Below, in pieces: positions 1-6,638 of a stretch of DNA of 27,092 nt. Position 1 is the stretch's first letter. Each line of letters starts with the position of its first letter. The DNA lies in the NCBI GenBank assembly GCA_035655435.1, contig DASRUN010000038.1, positions 1 through 27,092 of the forward strand, given 5' to 3'. Under the pieces are notes generated by a model. That model worked only from the letters and a program-made list of their open reading frames with translations, was not told the origin of the DNA and searched no databases. Both the position numbers and the translations under genes were made by a program. Origin of the DNA: UBA493 sp035655435. GTDB lineage: Archaea > Iainarchaeota > Iainarchaeia > Iainarchaeales > Iainarchaeaceae.

Positions 1-1
1 G

Positions 2-454
2 AAAGTGGATTACAAAATACTCTCCAGCGGGATAGCTGCATACAGGAAAATGCAAGCCGGTTACTTGGAACCATATCCAAGAGTTAGGAGTACACTCATA
101 AAACTCAAAGAAAAAGGCCTCAAACTCGGAATAGTGAGTGATGCACCAAGATTAAAAGCATGGCTAAGATTAGCGGAAATGGGATTAACGGATTTCTTTG
201 ACTTTGCGGTAACACTGGATGATACAGGAAAAACAAAACCGGATCAACTGCCATTTCAAGCTGCGCTAAAAAACCTTAAATGCAAACCAGAAGAAGTGTT
301 GTTTGTAGGAGACAATCCTGGAAGAGACATTAAAGGCGCGAAAAAAGCAGGAATGAAAACCGCATTAGCAAAATATGGACAATTGTTTCCGGATGAAGGA
401 ATCAAAGCCGATTACGAACTCAAAGGGTTTGAAGAACTACTCAAAATAACCTAA
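2..454 (+). CDS. HAD-superfamily hydrolase, 5'-truncated by window edge
   Basis: C-terminal about 150 residues of a haloacid dehalogenase-type phosphatase. The frame is open to the left edge, so the real start and motif I (DxDGT) lie outside the window. Visible are motif II (the Ser in GIVSDAPR), the motif III lysine in KTKPDQ and motif IV (FVGDNPGRDIKGA, Mg-binding Asp). The order and spacing fit the phosphoglycolate phosphatase/YjjG-like branch; the substrate cannot be read from sequence. The stop codon lies 8 nt before the NAD synthetase start, so the two are probably co-transcribed. Confidence 0.85.
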   Translation, partial: KVDYKILSSGIAAYRKMQAGYLEPYPRVRSTLIKLKEKGLKLGIVSDAPRLKAWLRLAEMGLTDFFDFAVTLDDTGKTKPDQLPFQAALKNLKCKPEEVLFVGDNPGRDIKGAKKAGMKTALAKYGQLFPDEGIKADYELKGFEELLKIT

Positions 455-462
455 ACGGAGCA
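455..462 (+). repeat. ACGGAGCA octamer touching the nadE start codon
   Basis: One of 15 exact copies in the window (full list in the findings). It fills the 8-nt spacer between the HAD stop and the nadE ATG. The GGAG core could pass for a ribosome-binding site, but it ends only 2-3 nt before the ATG, which is too close for a normal one. Confidence 0.7.
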
Positions 463-1200
463 ATGAAAATGGCTTCTTACAAAAAATCCGGAAAAATTGT
501 GAAAAAAATACAAAAATTTTTTTCTGAACAAAACAAAACAAAGTGCGTTTTAGGGTTAAGCGGGGGAATAGATTCAGCTTTGACGCTTGCATTGCTTGTG
601 AAAGCGCTTGGAAACAAAAACATCACTTGTATTTTGATGCCGAACACAAAAATAACCAAAAATCAAAGCACAAACGACGCAAAAAAACTCGCGGAAAAAC
701 TTGGAGTACGATATTTTATTGTGCCGATAGATGAAATGCTTGAATCATTTCAAACTCCTTGGAAACAAAGCAATACAGCAAAAGCAAATTTAAGCGCAAG
801 AACCCGTGCACTTCTATTGTACAATTATGCAAACTCAAATAATGCGCTTGTAGCCGGAACGGGAAACAAATCCGAATACTATTTGGGGTATTTTACAAAA
901 TACGGGGACGCGGCCGCTGACTTTTTTCCAATAGGAAATTTACTCAAAAAAGAAGTAAGAGAAATCTCAAAAGAATTGAACCTTCCAAAAGAATTCTTGG
1001 AAAAAGCTCCAAGTGCGGAATTATGGGAAGGACAGGAAGACGAAAAAGAGCTTGGGTTAACGTACGCTCAAATTGATGAATTGCTTCCCTTAATTCTTGA
1101 GAAAAAGAAAATTCCGGCTTCGCAAAAACAGGCAGCGGAGAAAATAAAGAAACTCATTGAGGCAACGGAGCATAAGAGAAAAAGCCCGCTAATAATCTAG
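463..1200 (+). CDS. nadE: NH3-dependent NAD+ synthetase
   Basis: 245 aa. Last step of NAD biosynthesis: ATP-dependent amidation of nicotinate adenine dinucleotide in the cytoplasm. The PP-loop ATP-binding motif SGGIDSA is at residues 33-39. GTGNKSEYYLGYFTKYGD and the following FFPIGNLLKKEVR are the conserved deamido-NAD and dimer-interface segments. There is no N-terminal nitrilase domain, so it uses free ammonia, and the length fits the short prokaryotic type. ATG at 463 is chosen; ATG at 469 in the same frame is possible. It sits 8 nt after the HAD gene and its 3' end overlaps the convergent membrane-protein gene by 4 nt. Confidence 0.93.
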   Translation: MKMASYKKSGKIVKKIQKFFSEQNKTKCVLGLSGGIDSALTLALLVKALGNKNITCILMPNTKITKNQSTNDAKKLAEKLGVRYFIVPIDEMLESFQTPWKQSNTAKANLSARTRALLLYNYANSNNALVAGTGNKSEYYLGYFTKYGDAAADFFPIGNLLKKEVREISKELNLPKEFLEKAPSAELWEGQEDEKELGLTYAQIDELLPLILEKKKIPASQKQAAEKIKKLIEATEHKRKSPLII

Positions 1201-1520
1201 TCAAGCTTGAATGCTTTCTTAATCGTGGCTTCCTTTATTTTATTATGGGAAACATACATTATTACAAGAATAAACCAGGTCATGAAAAGAACCAGCAAAC
1301 CCCAAATGCTGCCGATAAACCAAATAACCCAAGAAGTGAATATTGTAACAGAGATAAGGGAATAGCCAAACGCAAGATAGAGATAGAACATGGTCTTGGC
1401 AACAACAACCTGATCCACAAAAGGCTGAACCAAAGAAATTGCGCGCACGGTTAACAGCATTATTATAATCAACATGAACCAGTTGCTCAACAACAAAAGC
1501 AAAGTGCTTAATTCCGCCAT
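1197..1520 (-). CDS. Small three-helix membrane protein, unknown
   Basis: 107 aa with ATG at 1520. An upstream in-frame start at 1538 exists, but the TATA-like element (TTTATATG, about 1550-1557 on this strand) sits about 30 nt before 1520, which favours a leaderless message from 1520. Three hydrophobic segments are visible at about residues 6-26, 43-62 and 65-93, followed by a basic tail (KIKEATIKKAFKLD), probably cytoplasmic. I do not recognise the family. It is convergent with nadE. Confidence 0.7.
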   Translation of the reverse strand: MAELSTLLLLLSNWFMLIIIMLLTVRAISLVQPFVDQVVVAKTMFYLYLAFGYSLISVTIFTSWVIWFIGSIWGLLVLFMTWFILVIMYVSHNKIKEATIKKAFKLD

Positions 1521-1627
1521 TTTAAACCAACAATACAAACAGAAACAACATATAAAAAACTGTCTGCTACATAATAGGTTTTTGTTTGGGTTCTAAAATT
1601 TAATAACATACAACAAAAAAGTACTTA

Positions 1628-1876
1628 ATGCGTAAAAAAGTTTTTTTGAATTTTGTTTACGGAGCAACGCTGTTCGGAATTCTTTTTATTGCCCTAAATT
1701 TTTCCGGGTGTTTGGCAAAGCCCACAAACACTTTAAGTGAGTGCGAAAATAAACCGAACATTGAACTGCGAGATGTATGCTATTCAGAAAATGCTAGTGA
1801 TACAAACAACTTGAGTTTTTGCACGCAAATAATTAACGAACAAATTAGAAACGCTTGCATCAATTCATTGCCTTAA
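1628..1876 (+). CDS. Small cysteine-rich lipoprotein-like secreted protein
   Basis: 82 aa. The N-terminus is basic (MRKK), then a hydrophobic stretch ending in LNFSGC, a lipobox with the modifiable Cys28. The exported part has four more Cys (39, 51, 65, 77), evenly spaced in a C...C...C...C helix-hairpin style pattern that could form two disulfides. A TATA-like sequence (AAATTTAATAAC, about 1596-1607) 25-30 nt before the ATG supports leaderless transcription. Function unknown; likely anchored outside the cytoplasmic membrane. Confidence 0.7.
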   Translation: MRKKVFLNFVYGATLFGILFIALNFSGCLAKPTNTLSECENKPNIELRDVCYSENASDTNNLSFCTQIINEQIRNACINSLP

Positions 1877-1901
1877 ACTAAAAAATTATTTTATTGAACA
1901 A

Positions 1902-2282
1902 TCAGTTTTTTTCAAGGCGAATTGTTGAACCGATAGGAAAGTCTTCTTCGGAAATTCCTTTGAAGGTTAATCCAACTGTCATTCCTTTTTTCGCGTTGGT
2001 GCCGTACTTTGATTCAAGGGCGATTAGTTCGTACTCTTTATTGCTGTTTGAAAAGGCTTTCATTCCCTCGCAAACAAACCCATCCTGCACCTCAGCAACC
2101 ACATAAATATCATCTAACCCGTAAAACATACAGGATTTTCTCACAAGAACCTCTCCCTTTGCGTTTTCAGCTTTGGTCATTGCCCTGGCAATTCTATCTG
2201 ATGGCGTTGAAACGCTGATGTGTGTGCCTGTTCCTGTTGAGGCGCGATTTTTGTTTCCGAATGCAAGTGTCACTAGGCTCAT
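1902..2282 (-). CDS. EF-Tu domain-2-like beta-barrel protein
   Basis: 126 aa. The C-terminal half (KKGMTVGLTFKGISEEDFPIG) closely resembles the end of domain 2 of EF-Tu/EF-1A, where a Gly-rich strand is followed by GIxxxDxxxGxxI. No GTPase domain is present, so it is a free-standing translation-factor-like barrel, a type I associate with archaeal genomes. Partner and role are unknown. It is divergently oriented to nothing nearby; the next minus-strand gene upstream is the HPF-like gene. Confidence 0.6.
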   Translation of the reverse strand: MSLVTLAFGNKNRASTGTGTHISVSTPSDRIARAMTKAENAKGEVLVRKSCMFYGLDDIYVVAEVQDGFVCEGMKAFSNSNKEYELIALESKYGTNAKKGMTVGLTFKGISEEDFPIGSTIRLEKN

Positions 2283-2384
2283 TGTTTTTTCATCTCCAAA
2301 AAGTAAATTAATTTATGCTAAACTCATTAATAGGCAAAACTGTGGGTGAATCCAAACCAAGTTTTGTAACAAAATTAGGTTTCC

Positions 2385-2687
2385 TTACTTTTTAAACTTT
2401 TCTGCCTCTTTCATCAGAGACTGCATTACATGATGCGTTGCAGCTTCCGCATCCCAATCAGAATGACTGGCCGCAAATTTTTTACCATTCACAACAATCT
2501 TTGCGTGAAACTCAACAAGTGTTCTGGTGCCGCCCTTATTTGCTTCTTTGAAATGAGCTTCCATGAACATTTCTCCGTGCAAGCGTTTGGCTAATTTGTC
2601 ATAAGTTGATTCGATTAAATGATTGATTTTATCTTTCTTAAAACTATCAACATCTGGAAAATTTGAAAGCTGAATTTTTCTATCCAT
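2385..2687 (-). CDS. HPF/S30AE-like ribosome-associated protein (putative)
   Basis: 100 aa with ATG at 2687 (MDRKIQLS); an in-frame start three codons earlier is possible. The beta-strand-rich middle (TLVEFHAKIVVNGKKFAASH) followed by a helix (DAEAATHHVMQSLMKEAEKF) matches the order of the bacterial hibernation-promoting-factor fold, where a strand ending in a small-residue patch is followed by a D..AA-type helix. HPF-type proteins bind the small subunit in slow growth. The assignment rests on pattern similarity only. Confidence 0.5.
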   Translation of the reverse strand: MDRKIQLSNFPDVDSFKKDKINHLIESTYDKLAKRLHGEMFMEAHFKEANKGGTRTLVEFHAKIVVNGKKFAASHSDWDAEAATHHVMQSLMKEAEKFKK

Positions 2688-2740
2688 ACAAAACACCGTT
2701 AAAACCTATTCTAAAACTTTTTTAGAAAAACTAATTATTT

Positions 2741-2977
2741 TTAATCCTCAATTTTTTTTATTGAAATTACCGCCGCTGGGCAAACCTCAACCGCTTGATT
2801 GGCCAAAGAATCATCATCAACAATAAGCTCCCAAATTCCGGGCTTGACTTCTTTGCCGCCGATAAGGTCTGCTTTGCCGTCATCAGGATTAATTGAAAAA
2901 TGTTCCGAATCAACCGCGGCACAAGGGCCGGCAGCAACACAATTGGTTCTATCATAAATAATCTTGAATTTTGCCAT
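2741..2977 (-). CDS. Ferredoxin, single-cluster, [3Fe-4S] type by cysteine spacing
   Basis: 78 aa. Only three Cys are candidate ligands: Cys13 and Cys19 in the CVAAGPC segment and one in the late EVCPAAV. The CX5C...C pattern, where the usual second and third ligands of CxxCxxC are missing, is typical of [3Fe-4S] ferredoxins such as those serving actinobacterial cytochromes P450. Many acidic residues, as usual for ferredoxins. It is a soluble electron carrier, but no redox partner is visible nearby. It follows the HxlR-type regulator on the same strand, and a palindrome covers its probable TATA box. Confidence 0.85.
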   Translation of the reverse strand: MAKFKIIYDRTNCVAAGPCAAVDSEHFSINPDDGKADLIGGKEVKPGIWELIVDDDSLANQAVEVCPAAVISIKKIED

Positions 2978-3006
2978 TTAGAAAACCACTACTATGGAAA
3001 CTCACT

Positions 3007-3027
3007 CCAACAATTTATATTTGTTGG
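3007..3027 (-). promoter_or_regulatory. Palindrome over the ferredoxin TATA box (candidate operator)
   Basis: Perfect inverted repeat with 7-bp arms CCAACAA (3007-3013) and TTGTTGG (3021-3027) around TTTATAT. Read on the minus strand, the centre ATATAAA is a TATA-like box about 40 nt before the ferredoxin ATG at 2977. A repressor on these arms would block the TATA-binding protein. It lies just after the stop of the HxlR-type gene, so it could instead be a 3' hairpin for that gene; no T-run follows on that strand. Confidence 0.45.
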
Positions 3028-3030
3028 TTT

Positions 3031-3333
3031 TTATTTGAGCGCTTTCGCGCCCCATTTTTCAAGCTCGGAAATGGCTTTCTTCAAACCCTCGGCTTTCCCA
3101 AGGGCTCTGTACTCTATTTTCGGCTTCGAACCCAAAACCAGGTTTTTTTGAATAACTCCTAATTTTTCAAGTTCACTCAAGCGAGTGGATAAAATTCGCG
3201 GAGTAATCGGTTCAATCATTTTTAAAAGTGAATTAAATCCTATTCCATGCGGAGTTTTCAGTAAAGCCCGTATAATGGCCAAATTATGCTTTTTAGAGGC
3301 AAACACCTGCACCTTCTGAAAATCGTCTTCCAC
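3031..3333 (-). CDS. HxlR/MarR-like winged-helix regulator
   Basis: 100 aa from GTG at 3333; TTG at 3342 is an alternative start, adding three codons. A TATA-like stretch at about 3350-3358 fits leaderless transcription from 3333. The winged-helix pattern is clear: helix ASKKHNLAIIRALLKTPHG, recognition helix region ITPRILSTRLSELEKLGVI and the wing QKNLVLGSKPKIEYRAL, which is the HxlR signature order. It lacks the usual cysteine-rich N-terminus of redox-sensing HxlR members. It is adjacent to the ferredoxin gene and divergent from a small gene, suggesting local control of one or both. Confidence 0.75.
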   Translation of the reverse strand: MEDDFQKVQVFASKKHNLAIIRALLKTPHGIGFNSLLKMIEPITPRILSTRLSELEKLGVIQKNLVLGSKPKIEYRALGKAEGLKKAISELEKWGAKALK

Positions 3334-3352
3334 AAAAATCAACTATAAAAAA

Positions 3353-3381
3353 TATACCTACTATACTATGTATACCTACTA
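3353..3381. promoter_or_regulatory. Direct-repeat operator candidate in divergent promoter
   Basis: Two identical 11-bp copies of TATACCTACTA at 3353-3363 and 3371-3381, spaced 18 bp start to start. The first overlaps the TATA-like region of the HxlR-type gene on the minus strand; the second lies just before a plus-strand TATA-like stretch (ATTTAAATAT, about 3384-3393). Position and repetition suggest autoregulation by the HxlR-type protein and possible control of the divergent small gene. Confidence 0.5.
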
Positions 3382-3474
3382 GTATTTAAATATCAAGGGC
3401 ATAAAGTATTGAAGTTGAATCGCGCATTGATTCACCTCAAAAACGTTTCACCTCTGTGGTGGGGGTAATTCATT

Positions 3475-3609
3475 ATGAACTGGAAGATATTCGTAAAAGA
3501 CGTGGAACCGATTTCGGTTCCAAAAATAAAATCATCTAAACTTGGTTATGCTGCCAAAAAGAACAATTTGAGCGGTTCTTCCACGCTTTTAGCTTACCGG
3601 GACAAATAA
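3475..3609 (+). CDS. 44-aa basic small protein or structured leader, unknown
   Basis: Short frame starting MNWKIFVKDVEP and ending AYRDK. A G-rich stretch (GGTGGGGG) lies about 8 nt before the ATG, and a TATA-like box at about 3384-3393 could start a transcript with a leader of about 60 nt. The DNA is unusually rich in hairpins: an 18-bp near-perfect palindrome inside the frame (3504-3521, GGAACCGA/TCGGTTCC) and a terminator-like hairpin spanning the stop codon. It may therefore be a non-coding RNA whose frame is accidental. I do not recognise the protein. Confidence 0.45.
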   Translation: MNWKIFVKDVEPISVPKIKSSKLGYAAKKNNLSGSSTLLAYRDK

Positions 3610-3617
3610 GTCCCGGT
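3596..3617 (+). terminator. Hairpin across the stop codon of the small frame
   Basis: Perfect 8-bp stem ACCGGGAC (3596-3603) / GTCCCGGT (3610-3617), loop AAATAA holding the stop codon, followed by a pyrimidine-rich tract. It resembles an intrinsic terminator and marks the end of the transcript. Confidence 0.55.
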
Positions 3618-3667
3618 CCCTTTCCTTTTCCTAATTGCTTTTAAGGACTTTCAACAAAGCAATCATT

Positions 3668-3931
3668 ATGGCAATTGAACAAACAATCATTGGAATTGTT
3701 CTCACGGTTGCACTTGCAATTATTGTTATTTTCTTTGCACTCAAACTCGGAAAGCAAGCAGTTCTTCTTCTCATAAACAGTTTTTTGGGATTAGTTGTAC
3801 TTGTTCTGATAAATCTTTTTCCCTTCGTGAATATTGACATCAACATTTTCAGTGTTCTAATAACCGCAATAGGCGGAATTCCGGGAATCATACTCTTGAT
3901 TTTGCTTTCAGCACTCGGAATTGCATTTTAG
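3668..3931 (+). CDS. BofA-like integral membrane protein
   Basis: 87 aa from ATG at 3668; the frame is open 33 nt further upstream, but MAIEQTII is the natural start. Nearly all residues are hydrophobic: one helix at about 5-24, a second at about 31-48 after a basic KLGKQ turn, and a third at about 62-85. The central LLINSFLGLVVLVLIN and the late IGGIPGIILLILL match the BofA family (named for the Bacillus pro-sigma-K processing inhibitor), which also occurs in archaea with unknown role. It lies just upstream of tRNA-Gly on the same strand. Confidence 0.7.
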   Translation: MAIEQTIIGIVLTVALAIIVIFFALKLGKQAVLLLINSFLGLVVLVLINLFPFVNIDINIFSVLITAIGGIPGIILLILLSALGIAF

Positions 3932-3945
3932 TTTAAGAAAATGAG

Positions 3946-4078
3946 GCGCCTGTCGATCAATGGTTAGGTTTCGAGCTTCCCAGCACCGTTTCTTTTCTCA
4001 AAGGAAAGAAAAATCTGTCAAAATAGCAGTATTGGTGGGAAACAGCTCGTGATCCGGGTTCGACTCCCGGCGGGCGCA
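3946..4078 (+). tRNA. tRNA-Gly (anticodon CCC) with 61-nt archaeal intron
   Basis: Acceptor GCGCCTG (3946-3952) pairs with CGGGCGC (4071-4077), discriminator A at 4078, no encoded CCA. D arm 3955-3970 with GG in its loop. Anticodon stem CGAGC (3972-3976)/GCTCG (4045-4049). T arm CCGGG-TTCGACT-CCCGG. The intron runs from 3983 to 4043, at the canonical position 37/38. A textbook bulge-helix-bulge is visible: TTCC:GGAA central helix, 3-nt bulges CAG and ACA, and inner helix CACC:GGTG. Splicing gives a 7-nt loop TTCCCAA with anticodon CCC (3979-3981) and a mature length of 72 nt. The inner intron can fold as a TTTCTTTTC/GAAAGAAA hairpin. It ends flush with the convergent PhzF-like gene. Confidence 0.95.
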
Positions 4079-4951
4079 TCAAATAATGATTTTTATTTCC
4101 TTGAGGTTTGAAGCTGTTCCACCAACCTCTACTTGAGTAATCTTATTGCCTTTAATTCCAAGGCGAGCAAAAATTTTCGAGGGCTTTCCCATTGAGCGGC
4201 CTTGTTCAAAAACCAAATTTTTGGCTTGTTTTTTTGTTATTTTTTTGTGAGCAAAGAGATAGCAAGCAAGTGCGCCTGTAGCAATTCCTGTTGCCGGATC
4301 TTCTCGAATTCCAAAAAGTGGCGCAAAATCCCTGCAACTGACTACTAAGCCCTTATTCTGGAGATTAAAAACATGAAATCCAACAATTTTGTGCTTTCTG
4401 CTCGCTTTCTTGATTTTTTCAAAATTAGGTTTAAGTGATAACAAGGTTTTCAGATTTCTAACTCCGACAAAAACGTCTCGTTCTCCGGTGGAAACAATTT
4501 GGTTCGGCGGATTCGTAAGAATAGTTTTCTCTGAAATATTCAAAGAATCTACAATTTCATTTTTTGGGATTCCAGGAAAAAACTTTGGAAGATTTTGATG
4601 CATGAAAACTTTTCCTCCTTTCTCAACTGAAATTTTTAGAACTCCTGCTTTTGTCTCCTGAAAATAGTTTCCTAGACGTATTTTTCGCATTTTGGAAAGA
4701 AGGTAAAAAGAAGCAATTGTTGCATGGCCGCACAAATCCACCTCTTTTAACGGAGTGAAAAACCTTAGTTTAAAATCCGCTTTTTTAGATGAACATACAA
4801 ACGCGGTTTCTGAAAAGCCTACTTTCTTTGCAATTTTTTGCATTTGCTTTGTAGAAAGAGCGTCAGCGTTCAATACCACGCCTGCGGGATTGCCGCCTTT
4901 GCGTTGATCAGTGAAAGAATTTAAAGTAAAAACCTTGAACTCAGAAGGCAT
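4079..4951 (-). CDS. PhzF-family isomerase-like protein
   Basis: 290 aa, the usual length of the family (a duplicated diaminopimelate-epimerase-like fold). Conserved pieces: GGNPAG at 19-24, SETAF with the presumed catalytic Glu48, FFTPLKEVDLCGHATIA at about 64-80, DPATGIATGAL near 219, and EQGRSMGKPS near the end. PhzF itself isomerises a phenazine precursor. No phenazine genes are present, so the substrate is unknown, as for most family members. Its stop codon directly abuts the 3' end of tRNA-Gly on the opposite strand. Confidence 0.9.
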   Translation of the reverse strand: MPSEFKVFTLNSFTDQRKGGNPAGVVLNADALSTKQMQKIAKKVGFSETAFVCSSKKADFKLRFFTPLKEVDLCGHATIASFYLLSKMRKIRLGNYFQETKAGVLKISVEKGGKVFMHQNLPKFFPGIPKNEIVDSLNISEKTILTNPPNQIVSTGERDVFVGVRNLKTLLSLKPNFEKIKKASRKHKIVGFHVFNLQNKGLVVSCRDFAPLFGIREDPATGIATGALACYLFAHKKITKKQAKNLVFEQGRSMGKPSKIFARLGIKGNKITQVEVGGTASNLKEIKIII

Positions 4952-5132
4952 GAATACTGAAGGGTTAATTACAATTTTAATCCCCTTTGAAAAAAACCAA
5001 CAAATTTTTTTCAGCTAAGGAAGAAGAAATAATTAACTTTCGTGTGTTCGGAATCCTAACCCTAAAAACTCTTATTCGAGTGATTCGTTACCTACTTTAG
5101 TTTTTATGTCACACGACAACTAAACCAAAAAC

Positions 5133-5215
5133 AAAGGGATGGGCAATGCTAACTCGCTTAGAGTAATCCGGAAACCCCTTTTCCATGCAAACCTTTTGGT
5201 GCCCGTCCCTTTACA
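5133..5215 (+). ncRNA. Structured RNA candidate, possibly H/ACA-like
   Basis: A long base-paired stem AAAGGGATGGGCA (5133-5145) with TGCCCGTCCCTTT (5200-5212), 13 pairs with one T:G wobble, encloses about 54 nt with an inner GGAAA/TTTCC hairpin. The trinucleotide ACA (5213-5215) follows the stem directly, the position of the ACA box in H/ACA guide RNAs. A TATA-like TTTTTATG (about 5100-5107) lies some 27 nt upstream and a T-rich tract follows (5217-5228), consistent with an independent transcript. No guide target was identified. It fills much of the 320-nt spacer between the PhzF-like and winged-helix genes. Confidence 0.45.
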
Positions 5216-5276
5216 CTTATTTTTACTTTCCCATCCCCAAAACGCATTTTAAAACACATTAGAACAATTCTTGTTT

Positions 5277-5642
5277 ATGGATTCAAAACCGGTAATAGAA
5301 AACGAAACATGGCAAAAACTAATCAAAAAAAACGAATTATTGCGAGAGGCGGTAATGAATCCTAATACGGATTTTATGACCAAACTCATTTTTGATGCAA
5401 AATTCTTGCAAACAAAAAACCTCCAAGAATTAACCCACTGGAGCAACCTAATTGTGAAAATTAAACTCCTTTTAAGCGAAAAAAAAGGGCTCTCTATGAA
5501 AGAAATCACCAAGAAACTCAAAGAATCGGAATCCGATGTACAAATAGTGCTTGCCTACTTGAAAGGCATGGCGGAAGTGCTAGAAACAAAAGAAAAATAC
5601 TCAATAAACGCGAATAACGCATTTTCGAAAATGTTTGTGTGA
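5277..5642 (+). CDS. Small winged-helix-like protein, unknown
   Basis: 121 aa from ATG at 5277; a TTG two codons earlier is open. A TATA-like CATTTTAAAAC at about 5245-5255 fits leaderless transcription. The N-terminal half is helical and charged. The C-terminal half (LSEKKGLSMKEITKKL, then SDVQIVLAYLKGMAEVLETKEKYSI) has the helix-turn-helix plus wing order of archaeal winged-helix proteins. Likely DNA-binding, target unknown. The first copy of the 20-bp repeat family lies 24 nt after its stop. Confidence 0.6.
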   Translation: MDSKPVIENETWQKLIKKNELLREAVMNPNTDFMTKLIFDAKFLQTKNLQELTHWSNLIVKIKLLLSEKKGLSMKEITKKLKESESDVQIVLAYLKGMAEVLETKEKYSINANNAFSKMFV

Positions 5643-5666
5643 ACTGTGAATCAACCCAATTGAAAA

Positions 5667-5686
5667 TTGCACGAATTTTAGGACAA
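5667..5686 (+). repeat. 20-bp dispersed repeat, copy 1
   Basis: TTGCACGAATTTTAGGACAA, identical to copies at 7574 and 14604 (minus). It lies 6 nt before the zinc-ribbon ATG and directly before a TATA-like TTTATG. Confidence 0.85.
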
Positions 5687-5692
5687 ATGTTT

Positions 5693-5812
5693 ATGCCTCC
5701 AAAAAAATGCCCTTCATGTAATAGTTCCAAAATAAAGGTTAATTCCAGCAAAGGAAAAATTACTTTGAAATGTTATCGTTGCGGGTTTGTGAATGAGCGG
5801 AAAGAGGAGTAA
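5693..5812 (+). CDS. 39-aa zinc-ribbon microprotein
   Basis: The frame begins MPPKKCPSCN and contains CPSC (Cys6, Cys9) and CYRC (Cys27, Cys30), a complete four-cysteine zinc ribbon with a basic linker and a charged tail ERKEE. Such ribbons occur in transcription factors (TFS/TFIIS, Elf1-like) and many orphan archaeal proteins; no catalytic residues are present. A near-identical but frameshifted copy lies at 10676. The gene is bracketed by repeat copies at 5667 and 5817 in the same orientation, so repeat plus gene looks like a small cassette. No ribosome-binding site is obvious. Confidence 0.7.
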   Translation: MPPKKCPSCNSSKIKVNSSKGKITLKCYRCGFVNERKEE

Positions 5813-5816
5813 TTTT

Positions 5817-5836
5817 TTACACAAATTTTAGGACAA
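5817..5836 (+). repeat. 20-bp dispersed repeat, copy 2
   Basis: TTACACAAATTTTAGGACAA, two differences from copy 1. It starts 4 nt after the zinc-ribbon stop and is followed by a TATA-like CCTTAAATAAAC about 28 nt before the pirin ATG. Confidence 0.8.
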
Positions 5837-5851
5837 CTTAACCTTAAATAA

Positions 5852-5859
5852 ACGGAGCA
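5852..5859 (+). repeat. ACGGAGCA octamer in the pirin promoter
   Basis: Exact copy between the TATA-like box and the ATG of the pirin gene. Three more exact copies lie inside that gene (6201, 6337, 6423). Confidence 0.7.
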
Positions 5860-5873
5860 AAGAAATTCTTATT

Positions 5874-6587
5874 ATGAAAATCAATGTACAAAAATCCCAA
5901 GAACGAGGAACAGCAGAACATGATTGGTTACATTCACACTTTAGCTTCAGCTTTGCAGAATATTATAATCCTAAAAAAATGGGGTTTGGAACTTTGAGAG
6001 TTTTGAATGATGATATAATTGATGCGGGTTCCGGGTTTCCAACGCATCCGCATGATAACATGGAAATTGTAACAATTGTTCTTGAGGGAGCATTGAAGCA
6101 CAAAGACAGTATGGGGAATGAAGGAATAATTCCGAAAGGAGATGTGCAAAGAATGAGCGCGGGAACAGGAGTTCGACACTCCGAATTCAATGCTTCGCAA
6201 ACGGAGCAGGCAAAATTATTGCAAATTTGGGTTTATCCGAAAAAACGAAACATCGAACCAAGCTATGAACAAAAAACATTTTTGAAAAAGGAAAGGAAGA
6301 ACAAATTGCAAATAATTGTTTCAGGGTTTTCCGAGAACGGAGCAATGAAAATGAATCAAGACGGAAAATTTGTTCTTTGCGACCTTGAAAAAGGAAAAAA
6401 AGCTTCTTACTCATTAAAATCAACGGAGCAGGGGTTGTATGTTTTTGTAATAAAGGGAAAAATAAAAATTGCAACAACGGAGCTAAGTGAAAGAGATACG
6501 GCAGAAATAACCGAAGCGGAAAAAGTTGAATTAAATGCTTTACAAAATTCTGAAATACTTTTTATTGAGATTCCGATGTCACATTAA
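5874..6587 (+). CDS. Pirin-family cupin protein
   Basis: 237 aa, two cupin barrels as in pirins and the E. coli YhhW quercetin dioxygenase. The N-terminal metal site is complete: His58 and His60 in THPHDNME, His102 and Glu104 in RHSE. The C-terminal barrel carries no visible metal motif, as usual. Known members oxidise flavonols or act as redox-sensitive regulators; the role in archaea is unknown. A TATA-like box about 28 nt upstream indicates leaderless transcription, directly preceded by repeat copy 2. The gene holds three ACGGAGCA octamers in 230 bp, read as Thr-Glu-Gln twice and Asn-Gly-Ala once. Pirins are common in bacteria, so transfer is possible. Confidence 0.9.
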   Translation: MKINVQKSQERGTAEHDWLHSHFSFSFAEYYNPKKMGFGTLRVLNDDIIDAGSGFPTHPHDNMEIVTIVLEGALKHKDSMGNEGIIPKGDVQRMSAGTGVRHSEFNASQTEQAKLLQIWVYPKKRNIEPSYEQKTFLKKERKNKLQIIVSGFSENGAMKMNQDGKFVLCDLEKGKKASYSLKSTEQGLYVFVIKGKIKIATTELSERDTAEITEAEKVELNALQNSEILFIEIPMSH

Positions 6588-6638
6588 TCAATTTATGTAA
6601 AGGCAAAATAGAAATACTTGTTTTAGGAATCATTTTCT

